This document shows, in pieces, positions 7,529 to 16,657 of a stretch of DNA of 64,000 nucleotides (within the stretch, counting starts at the first letter, position 1; each line of letters opens with the position of its first letter). Below the pieces are notes generated by a model, which was not told the DNA's origin, searched no databases, and saw nothing but the letters and a program-made list of their open reading frames with translations. Both the position numbers and the translations under genes were made by a program. Origin of the DNA: Bartonella taylorii (GTDB taxonomy: Bacteria > Pseudomonadota > Alphaproteobacteria > Rhizobiales > Rhizobiaceae); assembly GCF_023920105.1 (NCBI RefSeq), contig NZ_CP083693.1:41001-105000 (forward strand), read 5' to 3'.

Positions 7529-8824
7529 ATGGATTCTATTCAAATTATTGGTGGGAAAGAACTTACAGGGACTATTCCTATCTCGGGGGCAAAAAATGCT
7601 GCGTTGCCTTTGATGATTGCGTCACTGCTCACTGAAGAAACGCTCACTTTAGAAAATATTCCCCATCTTGCTGATGTGGAATTGCTTATTCGTATTCTCA
7701 ATAATCATGGTGTTGGATATGCCGTCGACGGACAGGAAGTTCACCACGATTGTGTATACTCAAGAACTATCCATTTTACCGCGCAAAAAATAGCTACAAC
7801 ACGTGCACCCTACGAACTGGTGAAAAAAATGCGCGCAAGCTTTTGGGTGATCGGACCCTTACTTGCACGCTGTGGCGAAGCTCTTGTCTCTTTGCCTGGA
7901 GGATGCGCTATCGGAACAAGACCTGTCGATTTTATTCTTGAGGGACTCAAAACTTTAGGAGCCCATATTGCTATCGAAAGTGGATATGTTCGTGCTAAAG
8001 CTCCAAAAGGATTAAAAGGTGCTTATTACCATTTTCCTAAAGTCACTGTCGGGGGAACTCATGTTATGCTCATGGCTGCTACAATGGCAAAGGGTGTAAC
8101 CGTTCTTGATAATGCTGCTTGTGAACCAGAAGTCGCGAATCTTATTCGAACCCTCAACGCCATGGGGGCAAGAATAGCCGGTGAAGGAACAACAACTCTC
8201 ACTATTGAGGGGGTGAAAAAACTCAATGGTGCTAAAATACATGTCATTGCGGATCGAATCGAGGCGGGAACCTACGCAATGGCTGTTGCTATGACGGGAG
8301 GAGATGTATTTCTCAAAAATGCAAATCCTAACCATTTAACAAAAGTGCTTAAGGTTCTTCAAAAAACTGGACTCAATATTCAAATAGAACCTCAAGGAAT
8401 TCACATTAAACGGAATCCAAAACAAACAAAAATAATGCCCGTGGATATCAAAACAGGTCCTTATCCTGCTTTTCCAACTGATCTCCAAGCGCAATTTATG
8501 GCGCTGATGACACGAGCACAGGGAACTGCGCGGATCACTGAGACGGTTTTCGAAAATCGCTTTATGCATGTTCAGGAACTTACCCGTTTGGGTGCTCAGA
8601 TAAAGCTCAATGGGCAGACAGCAACCGTCTTTGGTACAGACAATCTGCAAGGCGCACCCGTTATGGCTACGGATTTACGTGCTTCCGTCTCTCTTGTTAT
8701 TGCTGCTTTGGCGGCAAAGGGAGAAACCATCGTCAACCGTGTGTATCATCTTGATCGCGGCTTTGAGAGGCTGGAGGAAAAATTAGCCCGATGCGGCGCT
8801 ACAATTCAACGCATTACAGTTTAA
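7529..8824 (+). CDS. murA: UDP-N-acetylglucosamine 1-carboxyvinyltransferase MurA
   Basis: 431 residues, full length. It catalyses the first committed step of peptidoglycan synthesis, transferring enolpyruvyl from PEP to UDP-GlcNAc in the cytoplasm. Signatures: GAKNAALP with Lys22-Asn23, the loop LPGGCAIGTRPVD with the PEP-binding catalytic Cys126 (the fosfomycin target), KMRASFWVIGPLLAR, and the C-terminal DLRASVSLVIAALAA. The cysteine is intact, so fosfomycin sensitivity at the target is expected. The start follows a GGGAAAG-type ribosome binding site. Confidence 0.97.
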   Translation: MDSIQIIGGKELTGTIPISGAKNAALPLMIASLLTEETLTLENIPHLADVELLIRILNNHGVGYAVDGQEVHHDCVYSRTIHFTAQKIATTRAPYELVKKMRASFWVIGPLLARCGEALVSLPGGCAIGTRPVDFILEGLKTLGAHIAIESGYVRAKAPKGLKGAYYHFPKVTVGGTHVMLMAATMAKGVTVLDNAACEPEVANLIRTLNAMGARIAGEGTTTLTIEGVKKLNGAKIHVIADRIEAGTYAMAVAMTGGDVFLKNANPNHLTKVLKVLQKTGLNIQIEPQGIHIKRNPKQTKIMPVDIKTGPYPAFPTDLQAQFMALMTRAQGTARITETVFENRFMHVQELTRLGAQIKLNGQTATVFGTDNLQGAPVMATDLRASVSLVIAALAAKGETIVNRVYHLDRGFERLEEKLARCGATIQRITV

Positions 8825-8884
8825 CCCCGTTCGTGCATTATCTTTTGGGAGGGGGTTTGGGGCACTTTGACCTTAAGAACTAAG

Positions 8885-9780
8885 GCTTGTTAGTCTTCGC
8901 AATAAACGCGGGGCTGATATCATGATTTTGGAGTGCGATTATTAAAAGTTTGAGAGACGGGGTAACTCCTATAAAAATAGAGATCAAGACTATTTTTATT
9001 GCCAATCTCCTGAATTTGCCCTATGAATAGCACTGTAATTTTGGTCGTATACGCAACGACCGAGAGGGATTCAAAAACCCCTAAATCCGAGCGTAAAAAT
9101 GAACCTACTCTGTAGGTATCCCGGGATTCCGGGAGTTTTTGCTATGTCCAGGTGCGATGAGCACTAAAAGCAAAAAAGCTGACTCGGATTCAGTGTTTTT
9201 GACTCCCGGAATACTCATGCGAGGGCGCTCGCAACCGGAGGGGGACCTGAAAGTGAAAGCTAAAAATCCACATTTTAACGACATTTCTATCGGTAGAAAA
9301 ATTCGTTTTAGGCGAGAAATGTTGAAAATGTCTCAAAAACAATTAGGTGACCATTTAGGTGTAACCTTCCAACAAATCCAAAAATACGAAAAAGGCACAA
9401 ATCGTGTAGGCGCAGGGCGCTTAAAGGAAATTGCTGATATACTGGATGTCCCTATTGCCTTTTTTTATTCCGAGCTCTCAACAAAAGAAAATGCTCCATA
9501 CCCCCCATACCATTGTGATGAGGGAGTATCGAGCAAAGAGGAATACTTGCTCCTGAAAAATTTTAGAGAGCTCAAATCTAGAAAGCAAAAGGCAATTTTG
9601 TGGTTAATTTCGCATTAGAGTAAAAATTTTTAAATATTCTCTTGCTAAATGATAAATTATCATATATGCCTCTTTTCAGGGAAGGGGTTATTTAAGTTTC
9701 CCCCGCAGGAATATCCCAATGTAGCCTCCTTCTCTTCATTTTAAAAATCATAAAAAACTTCATCCTTCCCCTTTCTTCAA
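8885..9780 (+). repeat. XRE-gene repeat unit, copy 1 (inverted relative to 18770-20030)
   Basis: This segment includes the XRE gene and its leader. It is repeated in reverse orientation at about 18770-20030. Shared landmarks are the outer block with ATAAACGCG...GATATCATGAT, the GTCGTATACG...GACC motif, an ATTCCGGGAGTTTTTGCTAT hairpin region, the gene, and the distal GTAGCCTCCTTCTCTTCAT. The leader carries several palindromes (TCCCGGGATTCCGGGA, GCGAGGGCGCTCGC). Identity is high across about 900 bp, so the duplication is recent or kept alike by gene conversion. Confidence 0.85.
9253..9618 (+). CDS. XRE-family transcriptional regulator, copy 1
   Basis: 121 residues from a GTG start at 9253, placed 8 nt after GGAGGGGG. 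The longer frame from 9139 runs through palindromic leader DNA and is not used. Helix-turn-helix of the Cro/CI type at about 13-65: GRKIRFRREMLKMSQKQLGD, FQQIQKYEKGTNRVGAGRLK. The tail (KEEYLLLKNFRELKSRKQKA) is probably a dimerisation helix. It differs from the copy at 18905 by a handful of residues. Bartonella genomes often carry several such regulators. The target is unknown. Confidence 0.85.
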   Translation: MKAKNPHFNDISIGRKIRFRREMLKMSQKQLGDHLGVTFQQIQKYEKGTNRVGAGRLKEIADILDVPIAFFYSELSTKENAPYPPYHCDEGVSSKEEYLLLKNFRELKSRKQKAILWLISH

Positions 9781-10197
9781 AGAATGACTCATTTGTGTTG
9801 GGTGAATTTGTCGGAAATTTTGATATTTTTAAATTTTTTTAAGATCTATGGTTTTTAGCTTCTTTGATAAAAACTCCCTAAAACCAACGGAATCCCTTTC
9901 AGCTTGAAGATCATTTTGAAGAAGAGGCAAGATGAGGCAATGGTGTAGCATTTGAGAGTGTATAGATTTTTCTAATTTTATTACAATTATAGTTATTATT
10001 AGTGATTATTCTTTTAGATGTTTTGAGGGAATCTTTGGAATGAGGCTTTTTCGGGGTGAAGCCTTCTTCAGGGTGAAGTTTGGGGGCACGAAGTTCTTTG
10101 AGAGAAAAATTGGGAGACTTGAAGAATCGTATTGCAAGAAAGAGTCCCCAAAAGGGAACATTGGAGAGTGACCATCAAAGGGGTTGTTGAGAGAAGG
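9619..10197. other. gene-free spacer
   Basis: About 580 bp. The first 160 bp belong to the XRE repeat unit. The rest is AT-rich with no supported ORF, RNA or terminator. Confidence 0.5.
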
Positions 10198-11034
10198 CTA
10201 CCAAAAATCTGGAACTTCAGGTTTTAAGTGAGGACCAATTCGTACTGCCGAGACCTTTTCTGCTAAACCCGTGCGGTTTGAAAGTTCCACTGCTAAACCG
10301 CAAAGGGTGGCAGGACCACATGCTGGTTCAAAACGGTCTTGCTTCGTTTTATAAAGAAAACGGTGTAAGGGTTCTTCTTTATCCATTCCAAGCGACGAGT
10401 TATAATCTCCACACATTCCCGCATCCGACATATAAGCACTGCCACACTCTAATATTTGTGCGTCAGCTGTAGGAATGTGGGTATGCGTTCCTACAATCAC
10501 ACTCACACGACCATCAAGAAAATGTCCAAGACATTGCTTTTCGCTTGTCGTTTCTGCGTGAAAGTCAAAAATAATCGCATCTGCCTGTTCCATCAAAGAG
10601 CAAGCGCACAGAATCTTTTCAGCCGTTTCAAATGGATCATCTACCTTGCACGGCATAAAAGCATTCCCCAAAAGATTGGCAACAAGAACACGCGCTCCAT
10701 TCTTTGCGGTAAAAATACCAGAACCCTTTCCTGGAGTGTCTTTAGGAAAATTGGCGGGACGTAAAAAACGGTCGCTTTCATGGGCATAGCGCAATGTTTC
10801 TTGGCATGAAAAAGCGTGATTACCCGTTGTCACAACATCAACACCTACCATGAGAAGGTCTTGATAAGTTTCTTGCGTGATGCCAAAACCATGAGACGCA
10901 TTTTCACCATTCACCACAACAAAATCAAGCTGCCATTTCTTGATGAGTTGCGGAAGTTGTTCAAAAACAGCCCTACAGCCCGTTGTTCCGACAATGTCAC
11001 CTAAAAATAAAAAACGCATAGGCGTTTTAACCAT
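10198..11034 (-). CDS. YmdB-like metallophosphoesterase (TIGR00282 family)
   Basis: 278 residues (273 if translation begins at the internal ATG at 11019, MRFLFLGDIVG, which fits family alignments better). Metal-binding motifs are present in order: LGDIVG, VVNGENASHGFG, TGNHAF, and GTHTHIPTAD, all typical of the calcineurin-like YmdB group. Relatives hydrolyse cyclic nucleotides such as 2',3'-cAMP. The cellular role in Rhizobiales is not settled. It starts 3 nt after the stop of the 5-FCL gene, so the two are cotranscribed, a pairing conserved in alphaproteobacteria. Confidence 0.85.
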   Translation of the reverse strand: MVKTPMRFLFLGDIVGTTGCRAVFEQLPQLIKKWQLDFVVVNGENASHGFGITQETYQDLLMVGVDVVTTGNHAFSCQETLRYAHESDRFLRPANFPKDTPGKGSGIFTAKNGARVLVANLLGNAFMPCKVDDPFETAEKILCACSLMEQADAIIFDFHAETTSEKQCLGHFLDGRVSVIVGTHTHIPTADAQILECGSAYMSDAGMCGDYNSSLGMDKEEPLHRFLYKTKQDRFEPACGPATLCGLAVELSNRTGLAEKVSAVRIGPHLKPEVPDFW

Positions 11035-11037
11035 ACT

Positions 11038-11646
11038 TTAGCGTTTTAAGAAACCCTTTTCTGTAAAAATTCCCTGCACGACTAAATCATGTTCTGCATG
11101 GGGAATGGATTCAACTTCCTGACATGAAAAGCCTAAGCCCAGTAAGTTAAGCCGATGCCCTTGTTTTTCAAGAGCTTCAACTGCACGATCATAATATCCC
11201 CCCCCATAGCCAAGGCGGTGGCATTGGCTGTCAAACGCGGAAAGGGGAACAATAATAAAGTTTGGTATAACAACGGCATTTTCTACACTAGGTCCCAATG
11301 TGCCAAAGCGCATTGGCTCTAACACTGTGTCGTGTGAAAATGCACGAAAAACCATGGTGGTGGAATCAAGCACTGCTGGTAGTGCTAAACTTCCACCGCG
11401 TAACGCTATAGCATCAAATAAAGGACGGGGATCACTTTCCGATTTGATTGGCCAATAGCCTGCTAAAATCATGCGCGAAAAATCTTCCCCTTTTTCTTCA
11501 AGGGTTTTTATCAGGTGGGAACAGGCGTGCTGCGAAAAAGTAGCACGTTCTTGTGCCGAAAGAGCATCACGACGGGATAAACCGCTCTTGCGCAGTTGTG
11601 CGCGAAGCGATGAAGTCGATTGTGGAGGCTTTGTGCTTTGTTTCAT
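11038..11646 (-). CDS. 5-formyltetrahydrofolate cyclo-ligase
   Basis: 202 residues from the ATG at 11646 (MKQSTKPPQSTSSLRAQLRK). It converts 5-formyl-THF to 5,10-methenyl-THF with ATP. Key motifs: the N-terminal LRKSGLSRRDALS, LAGYWPIKSESDPRPLF, and the C-terminal signature RLGYGGGYYDR. An open frame continues upstream to a GTG at 11769, but those 41 residues look like a relic of another gene. The start at 11646 matches usual family length. It forms an operon with the YmdB-like gene downstream. Confidence 0.88.
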   Translation of the reverse strand: MKQSTKPPQSTSSLRAQLRKSGLSRRDALSAQERATFSQHACSHLIKTLEEKGEDFSRMILAGYWPIKSESDPRPLFDAIALRGGSLALPAVLDSTTMVFRAFSHDTVLEPMRFGTLGPSVENAVVIPNFIIVPLSAFDSQCHRLGYGGGYYDRAVEALEKQGHRLNLLGLGFSCQEVESIPHAEHDLVVQGIFTEKGFLKR

Positions 11647-11802
11647 TATTCTGTAAATTGCTGCTCCTCGATCAATTGCTGTAAGTGCAATAAAATAAAG
11701 CCCGTGATAAACAGGACTTGAAAGAATAACACCATCAGCGGCTGAGATTGTTTTGACAAACGCATGCACCTTAGCACCGCGATTATAATTACTTATAAAA
11801 AC
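11647..11802 (-). pseudogene. relic of an NAD(P)H-dependent FMN reductase (flavodoxin-like)
   Basis: The frame just upstream of and continuous with 5-FCL reads NRGAKVHAFVKTISAADGVI followed by LSSPVYHGLYFIALTAIDRG. This closely follows the FMN-binding core of SsuE/ChrR-type reductases (..ADGVI..SPVYHGS.SGALK..LD). Only about 50 residues remain, with no N-terminal GSxR loop and no C-terminal half. I read it as a decayed gene whose end has merged with the cyclo-ligase frame. In other alphaproteobacteria 6S RNA occupies this position. I see no obvious 6S fold here. The assignment rests on motif memory, not a search. Confidence 0.5.
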
Positions 11803-12110
11803 AATAACTTTTTAAATTACTCCTCAACGGCGTATAAATATAGGCACGCTTTTTCTCATCATTTTTTACGGCATTAAAGTATTCCAATTTACTGAACTTA
11901 CTCTTAAATTGAAGCCGAATGGTTTTAATAAACTCATATTACTTTAAAACTCAATAGATAATATTAAGGTTACAAATAAAGGCACTTCTTTTGCATATTA
12001 AACAAGTTTTATAACCTATATTCTTATTTACATAGAAGTAAACAGCCTCCATAGATGGGATGAGGTGCTATGCCTTCACAGTTAGTGCTTTACAAGTGTT
12101 TTTATAACAC
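11803..12110. other. AT-rich spacer
   Basis: About 300 bp between the FMN-reductase relic and the MATE gene. Very AT-rich and no supported feature. Confidence 0.4.
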
Positions 12111-13580
12111 TCACTCCGCCCCAAACATAGGATTGCGTTTTATTAAATAACTCACGCGCATATAATTAAAGATAGAAACGATTAAGCTTGCGCCAATCAT
12201 GCCAAGCCAATAGCCAATAAAGCCATATTCAAAAAAATGCGCCATGAGCGCTCCCCCAAATAAGCCTATCCCCCAATAGCTTATTGCGACAACAATTGTT
12301 GACCAAAACGTATCAAGCAAGCCCACAAGTATGCCATTGAGCATAGCTCCTAAAGTGCCAAAAGCAAAAGACAATAAGACGAGTGGAAACAATTCCCAAG
12401 AGAAAACAACAACGCTGTCCTCAGAAATATCAAAGATGGTTGTAAGGATAAATCCATAAGAGAGATAAACAACTCCTGATAAAAACAAGACATAAGCTAC
12501 AGCAAAAACTGTGACACTCATACGCAGCTGTTTTAGAGCCATATTATTTCCATCTGCTCTATACCACGCTGCTATTGTTGCGGCTGCGCTGGAAATTCCC
12601 AAAGCCACCACGGAAATAAGCATATCGAGACGCATCCCAATCGTATGCGCAGCTAAAGCTTCGACCCCATAAGCCGTAATCATGAATGCAATGATAGAAG
12701 GAAAACCCTCCGCAATAAGTATACGTATACCAATGGGTAATCCTACTCGCAGCAATTTTATTAGTCGTGAAATTTCTAACTTTGGTCTCAAATAATTTAA
12801 GGGAAAGGAATGAAAAGCAGAATTGCGAGCCAGAATTATTGCCGCTGCCATAACAATCAAAATACGGATCAAACTGCTTGCAATTCCAGCACCAAAGACA
12901 CCTAATCCGTTTGCAGGACCTATACCAAAAATAAGTGGCCAAGAGATAAGAAAATTTATAGGAATAGCCGCAAGCATAACCCAGGTTAAGGGCTTTGGAT
13001 TACCAATTGCTGATAGTAATCCGCGGCTATTCACATAAAGATAAAAAAATACCACCCCTATAGCAGCACCATTATTATATTCCTGCGCTATATTGGCAAT
13101 TGCTCCATCTTGGCCTAGAAAACACAAGATATTCCTCGTGTTGAGTAAAATGATCGCACTCGTCATTCCAATCAAAAGGGAAAGCCATATTCCTTGATCA
13201 AACCATGCCTTTAATGCATATCTATCTTGTCTGCGAAAGCTTTGTGCAAGTTTTGGTGCAACCGCGGTAACAATACCTAGCCCTAACAACATAACAAAAC
13301 TAAACATACTCAGAGCCAACATTGTACCACTCAAGGCTTGAACGCCTAAATGCGCTACAAGCGCTGCATCTGTGAAGGAAATCATCATCTGAGAGATAAA
13401 CCCAATAGCCAGTGGCATGCCAAGAAATAGCAATTGCTTCATCACAAAAAACATTGTGAAATACCCTTCCATATTAAATGAGCGTATTAAGTTCGGATCT
13501 TTTAAACAAAACACATTGATTTTTTTGGTAAAGTCTTTCCATCGCAAATCTTGCGTAAAGGATGCATAATGAGAACTCAT
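12111..13580 (-). CDS. MATE-family efflux transporter (NorM-like)
   Basis: 489 residues with about 12 membrane helices in two related halves, as in Na+- or H+-coupled multidrug and toxin extrusion pumps. Family features: MKQLLFLGMPLAIGFISQM at the first helix, FTDAALVAHLGVQALSG, then AIPINFLISWPLIFGIG and the second-half HTIGMRLDMLISVVALGISS. The annotated start adds about 45 residues before the first helix. Initiation at the internal ATG near 13445 (MKQLL) would give normal length, and neither has a strong ribosome binding site. Substrate unknown. Confidence 0.88.
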   Translation of the reverse strand: MSSHYASFTQDLRWKDFTKKINVFCLKDPNLIRSFNMEGYFTMFFVMKQLLFLGMPLAIGFISQMMISFTDAALVAHLGVQALSGTMLALSMFSFVMLLGLGIVTAVAPKLAQSFRRQDRYALKAWFDQGIWLSLLIGMTSAIILLNTRNILCFLGQDGAIANIAQEYNNGAAIGVVFFYLYVNSRGLLSAIGNPKPLTWVMLAAIPINFLISWPLIFGIGPANGLGVFGAGIASSLIRILIVMAAAIILARNSAFHSFPLNYLRPKLEISRLIKLLRVGLPIGIRILIAEGFPSIIAFMITAYGVEALAAHTIGMRLDMLISVVALGISSAAATIAAWYRADGNNMALKQLRMSVTVFAVAYVLFLSGVVYLSYGFILTTIFDISEDSVVVFSWELFPLVLLSFAFGTLGAMLNGILVGLLDTFWSTIVVAISYWGIGLFGGALMAHFFEYGFIGYWLGMIGASLIVSIFNYMRVSYLIKRNPMFGAE

Positions 13581-13929
13581 TAAGCCAAGAGGAGATGCTC
13601 AGTTCTTAAAGGAGAAGTGTAATGCACCTTTATTCATTTTTTTGGCTTCATGCCATGCGTTTTTTGTAGAGCATTATGCCCCAAGCAGCTACAGTCGTTT
13701 ATAAAATATCCTTAGCAAGCGTTTGTTTGTTTTGCTCTTCTATTTTCAGTATTTTCAATAAAATTTTGGGAAGATTTTTTTGTACAAGACTTGATATGCC
13801 CCCTCTCAATTGTCAAAGACGCGCACGAACCCCTTGAGAGAGAGTATAGCAATTTACTTTACACGCAAAAGAACAAGAACGATTTATTTTATTTACGCAA
13901 AAAAGGTGATCCACAACAGCCGATGGAAA

Positions 13930-14095
13930 AAGTTGATCCCAAGAACCTACATAAATAGGTGGGCGCCATATGAAAAAGCCCACGGGCCTTATCAGGGACA
14001 GCTCCCTTGGAGATCACTAAGGTCTCAGGAATGCGTTATTTCCTGTCGAGAAGCGCAGAACACCCTCCCTGTTATAAAACAGTTTGAGATATTCT
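13930..14095 (-). ncRNA. structured RNA candidate, possibly 6S RNA
   Basis: A GC-richer, strongly folded island in AT-rich DNA. On the minus strand it gives consecutive hairpins: CAGGAA/TTCCTG, CCTTA/TAAGG enclosing AGGGAGCTGTCCCT, GTGGGC/GCCCAC, and ACCTA/TAGGT followed by TCTTGGGATCAAC. Length of about 160 nt and the lesson that alphaproteobacterial 6S RNA lies upstream of the 5-FCL gene on the same strand both fit 6S. Here the MATE gene and an FMN-reductase relic lie in between. A plus-strand ORF across it has no ribosome binding site. The identity is a moderate guess; that it is a structured RNA is better supported. Confidence 0.42.
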
Positions 14096-14217
14096 GCTAG
14101 ATATAAAATGATTCCAACGCAATCTCTTTGGAGCTGTGGTTTTTTTGCACGTTGCTGGATGCTTGCTGGGGGCGAGGAGATGATATCTGATGGCGGTGGC
14201 GTGCTCTTTTTTTAAGG

Positions 14218-14470
14218 GTTTGGGGTGTTTGTTTGTTTAAAAGATCTTCAATGCGTTTTTGAAGTTTTTGAGCATTTGGGGGTAATATTTGAGCACTTTT
14301 TCAGTGGCTTTGAGGGTGGTGGTTTAAGTTGTTTGCGTGGTGGTAAGTTCAAGAGCACATGGTTAAGGTCAAGCATGGTAAGTTTAACCGCGGGTGGAAG
14401 ATGAAAGTATGTTTTGCCTATGCTTCAGTATAGGTGGGGTTAATGCAAGGGTGTTAGCAATGTCATGAAG
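14218..14470 (-). pseudogene. decayed duplicate of the TPR gene 3' end
   Basis: This stretch repeats the last part of the neighbouring TPR gene (14478-14690) with many substitutions and deletions. Shared blocks include CTTCAATGCGTTTTTGAAG, GGGTAATATT, ATGGTTAAGGTCAAGCATGG and AAGTTTAA. The frame is broken throughout. It is a tandem partial duplication that has decayed. Confidence 0.75.
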
Positions 14471-14477
14471 AGCATGT

Positions 14478-15272
14478 TTAAAGGGGCTGGGGTGTTTGTT
14501 CGTCTAAAAGAACTTCAATGCGTTTTTGAAGCTTCTGCATTTGTGGGTAATATTCGAGAGCCTTTTCATAGGCTTTGAGGGCAAGCTTTGGGCGTTCCGT
14601 TGCTTCCATGGTAACGCCAAGTTCAAAAAATGCCATATAATTGCGTGGTTCAAGTTCGACAGCATGGTTAAGGTCAAGCATGGCAAGTTTAAAATCACTC
14701 AGTTGAATATGAACCCAAGCACGTCTTATCCACGCTTCAGCATAAGTGGGGTACAGAGCAAGGACATTATCAATGTAATCAAGGGCAAGACCATAATTGT
14801 CAGCACTGATAGCATTTTCAGCCCATGACATCAAAAGATCAATCGTCTCACTGCCCGATTGTGACCATAAACGTTGAAGCTGTTGACCTATCTTTCTTGC
14901 TTGCTCAACATTCGCACAAGATTTTAATTCTTTCAGTAAACGTACAACTTCTGCCTCTTTGCGCTGTTTAACTCTGTCAGAATGGGGGGGGGTGTTTAAG
15001 TCAAAATCTTCAAGAATGGTCGCGGATGAATCAGATGTTGCTGGTCTTGAAGGGGAAGGGCTGGGGAGGAGATCATCCAGCGGTATCAGCAATTGCGGAG
15101 AAGGAGGATCTTCAGGGAGTGAAGGAGGACTTTGCCCGTATCCAGCAGAAATTAAACAAAAACACTCTACAACAGCAAGTAAAAAAAATGTAAAAGGGTG
15201 CAAAGAATTTTGCCGAAAAACAAGAAACCCCCGTAATCGTAAAGATTTTAAAAAGATAAAAAATCTCATCAC
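14478..15272 (-). CDS. exported TPR-repeat protein
   Basis: 264 residues. The N-terminus has a basic stretch and a hydrophobic core ending near AGYGQ (about residues 30-48), a signal peptide. A Pro/Ser-rich linker (PPSLPEDPPSPQLLIPLDDL) follows, then about three tetratricopeptide repeats from residue 140 (YGLALDYIDNVLALYPTYAE, AWIRRAWVHIQLSDFKLAML, ALKAYEKALEYYPQMQKLQK). TPRs bind partner proteins, here in the periplasm. Rhizobiales often carry such a gene next to rpmJ, as here. A decayed copy of its 3' end lies just downstream. Confidence 0.82.
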   Translation of the reverse strand: MMRFFIFLKSLRLRGFLVFRQNSLHPFTFFLLAVVECFCLISAGYGQSPPSLPEDPPSPQLLIPLDDLLPSPSPSRPATSDSSATILEDFDLNTPPHSDRVKQRKEAEVVRLLKELKSCANVEQARKIGQQLQRLWSQSGSETIDLLMSWAENAISADNYGLALDYIDNVLALYPTYAEAWIRRAWVHIQLSDFKLAMLDLNHAVELEPRNYMAFFELGVTMEATERPKLALKAYEKALEYYPQMQKLQKRIEVLLDEQTPQPL

Positions 15273-15423
15273 GACAAGTCCTCAAACCACAAACGATCAG
15301 GCAATGGCAATCAAGCGATGGCGATCAAATAATGGACCTGTAATCCCAAAATAAACTTTCAAAAGCTAAAAGCTCTCATGCCTACAAAAAGTAGGCATAA
15401 AAACCATCAGCCCTCATGCACCA

Positions 15424-15549
15424 TCAACCTTGACGTGCTCTAAAACGTGGGTTCGTTTTATTAAGGATATAAACACGACCTTTACGACGCACCAAACGAT
15501 TGTTACGGTGGCGCTCCCTTAGTGCTTTAAGCGAATTTTTAATTTTCAT
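15424..15549 (-). CDS. rpmJ: ribosomal protein bL36
   Basis: 41 residues: [20 protein letters not shown], then [21 protein letters not shown]. This is the alphaproteobacterial bL36 form without zinc-binding cysteines (C-minus type). It binds 23S rRNA in the large subunit. The gene is short, transcribed in the same direction as the TPR gene about 150 nt downstream, with GGTGAG ahead of the ATG. Confidence 0.95.
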   Translation of the reverse strand: MKIKNSLKALRERHRNNRLVRRKGRVYILNKTNPRFRARQG

Positions 15550-16130
15550 CATACTCACCGTTTATATAGATTATGTAACGCAATGTTATAACTTCAATCT
15601 TCTCAATACTATCACACACTGCCATATGCTCTAACACTGTTATATTATACAACATTTGCATATGATATCGCACACATTATGATACCGCATTGTGTCATAA
15701 TATTGTGCTTGCTTCACAACATCATGTTACACACTTTTCCACTGTGATCACAAAAAGAAAAACGTACTTTTAAAATAAAAGCACGCATTAACACATTTCA
15801 TTAACACAACGAATAAGTGAAAATTGCAAAAAAAATTTAGAGGATTTCTAACAAGAAGTCTTCTTTTTGTCAAGTGCGTATCTTTTTAACAAATTGCCTC
15901 TGGTAATCTCGCTTTGGTGCGTTAGATGGAGGGGGAGCAGTGAAGAATATGGGGAAAATCGAAAAGTCTTTCATTTGTAAGCAAATGGTTGGTGAACGAG
16001 GTGCACTCTCATTTCTTGAAAGAGTTAAGTTTGTAAGAAGGGGTATGGGGCGCAATAAGAATATATCGTGAAAATCGATCGGCATAGATGGTTGTCTTGA
16101 ATGGGTTTCTTTATCATCTGAAGGATGGGA
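15550..16130. other. AT-rich spacer
   Basis: Upstream region of rpmJ. It is AT-rich, with several imperfect inverted repeats around 15640-15730 (for example ATAATATTGTG and CACAACATCAT) that could belong to the rpmJ promoter region. No gene seen. Confidence 0.4.
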
Positions 16131-16612
16131 AAAGGTGAGAGCTGAGAGTGTTTTCTCGTGTGTTTTAAGAGGGGAATAGAGAGGGGAGCTGGCCTGTGCG
16201 TGAAGGAGTAAGATGCATGGGAGAATTGAGGGTAATTGGATTTTTTCAAGGGAATAAGGGGCATTAGGAGGAGGCTCTTGGGAAGGGGAGTTTTAAAATT
16301 CCCCTTCCTTTGAGGAGAAGAGGTGAAAGCTGAGGGGTTTTCTCGTGTGCTTTAAGAGGGGAATAGAGAAGAGGCCTGGCCTGTTCGTGAAGAAGTAAGA
16401 TGCATGGCAGAATTGAGGGTGATTGAATTTTTTTGAGGGAATAAGGGGGCATTAGGAGGAGGCTCTTGGGAAGGGGAATTTTAAAACTCCCCTTTTCCTT
16501 TGAGGAGAAGAGGTGAAAGCTGAGAGTGTTTTTTCGTGTGCTTTAAGAGGGGAATAGAGAGGAGAGCTGGCCTGTGCGTGAAGGAGTAAGATGCATGGGA
16601 GAATTGAGGGTT
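16131..16612. repeat. about 2.6 tandem copies of a 188-bp repeat
   Basis: Units begin at about 16131, 16319 and 16507 with GAGGTGAAAGCTGAG-like sequence. They share TTTAAGAGGGGAATAGAGA, GAAGTAAGATGCATGG and CATTAGGAGGAGGCTCTTGG. The units differ by scattered substitutions and small indels. The proline-rich reading frames on the minus strand are repeats of one another, lack ribosome binding sites and are not called as genes. The array sits downstream of purK. Confidence 0.88.
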
Positions 16613-16657
16613 TGGTGTTGGGAACAAGGGATGTTTTGTTGAGAGAGGCATTCTTTA

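Noticed and set aside
8012..8650. Antisense ORFs inside murA
   Set aside because: Shadow frames of a well-supported core gene.
13810..14100. 96-residue ORF on the plus strand
   Set aside because: It runs through the structured RNA candidate, has no ribosome binding site and no protein-like pattern.
16025..16452. Repeated minus-strand ORFs with HTRKHSQLSP-like text
   Set aside because: They mirror the 188-bp tandem units and have no start signals.
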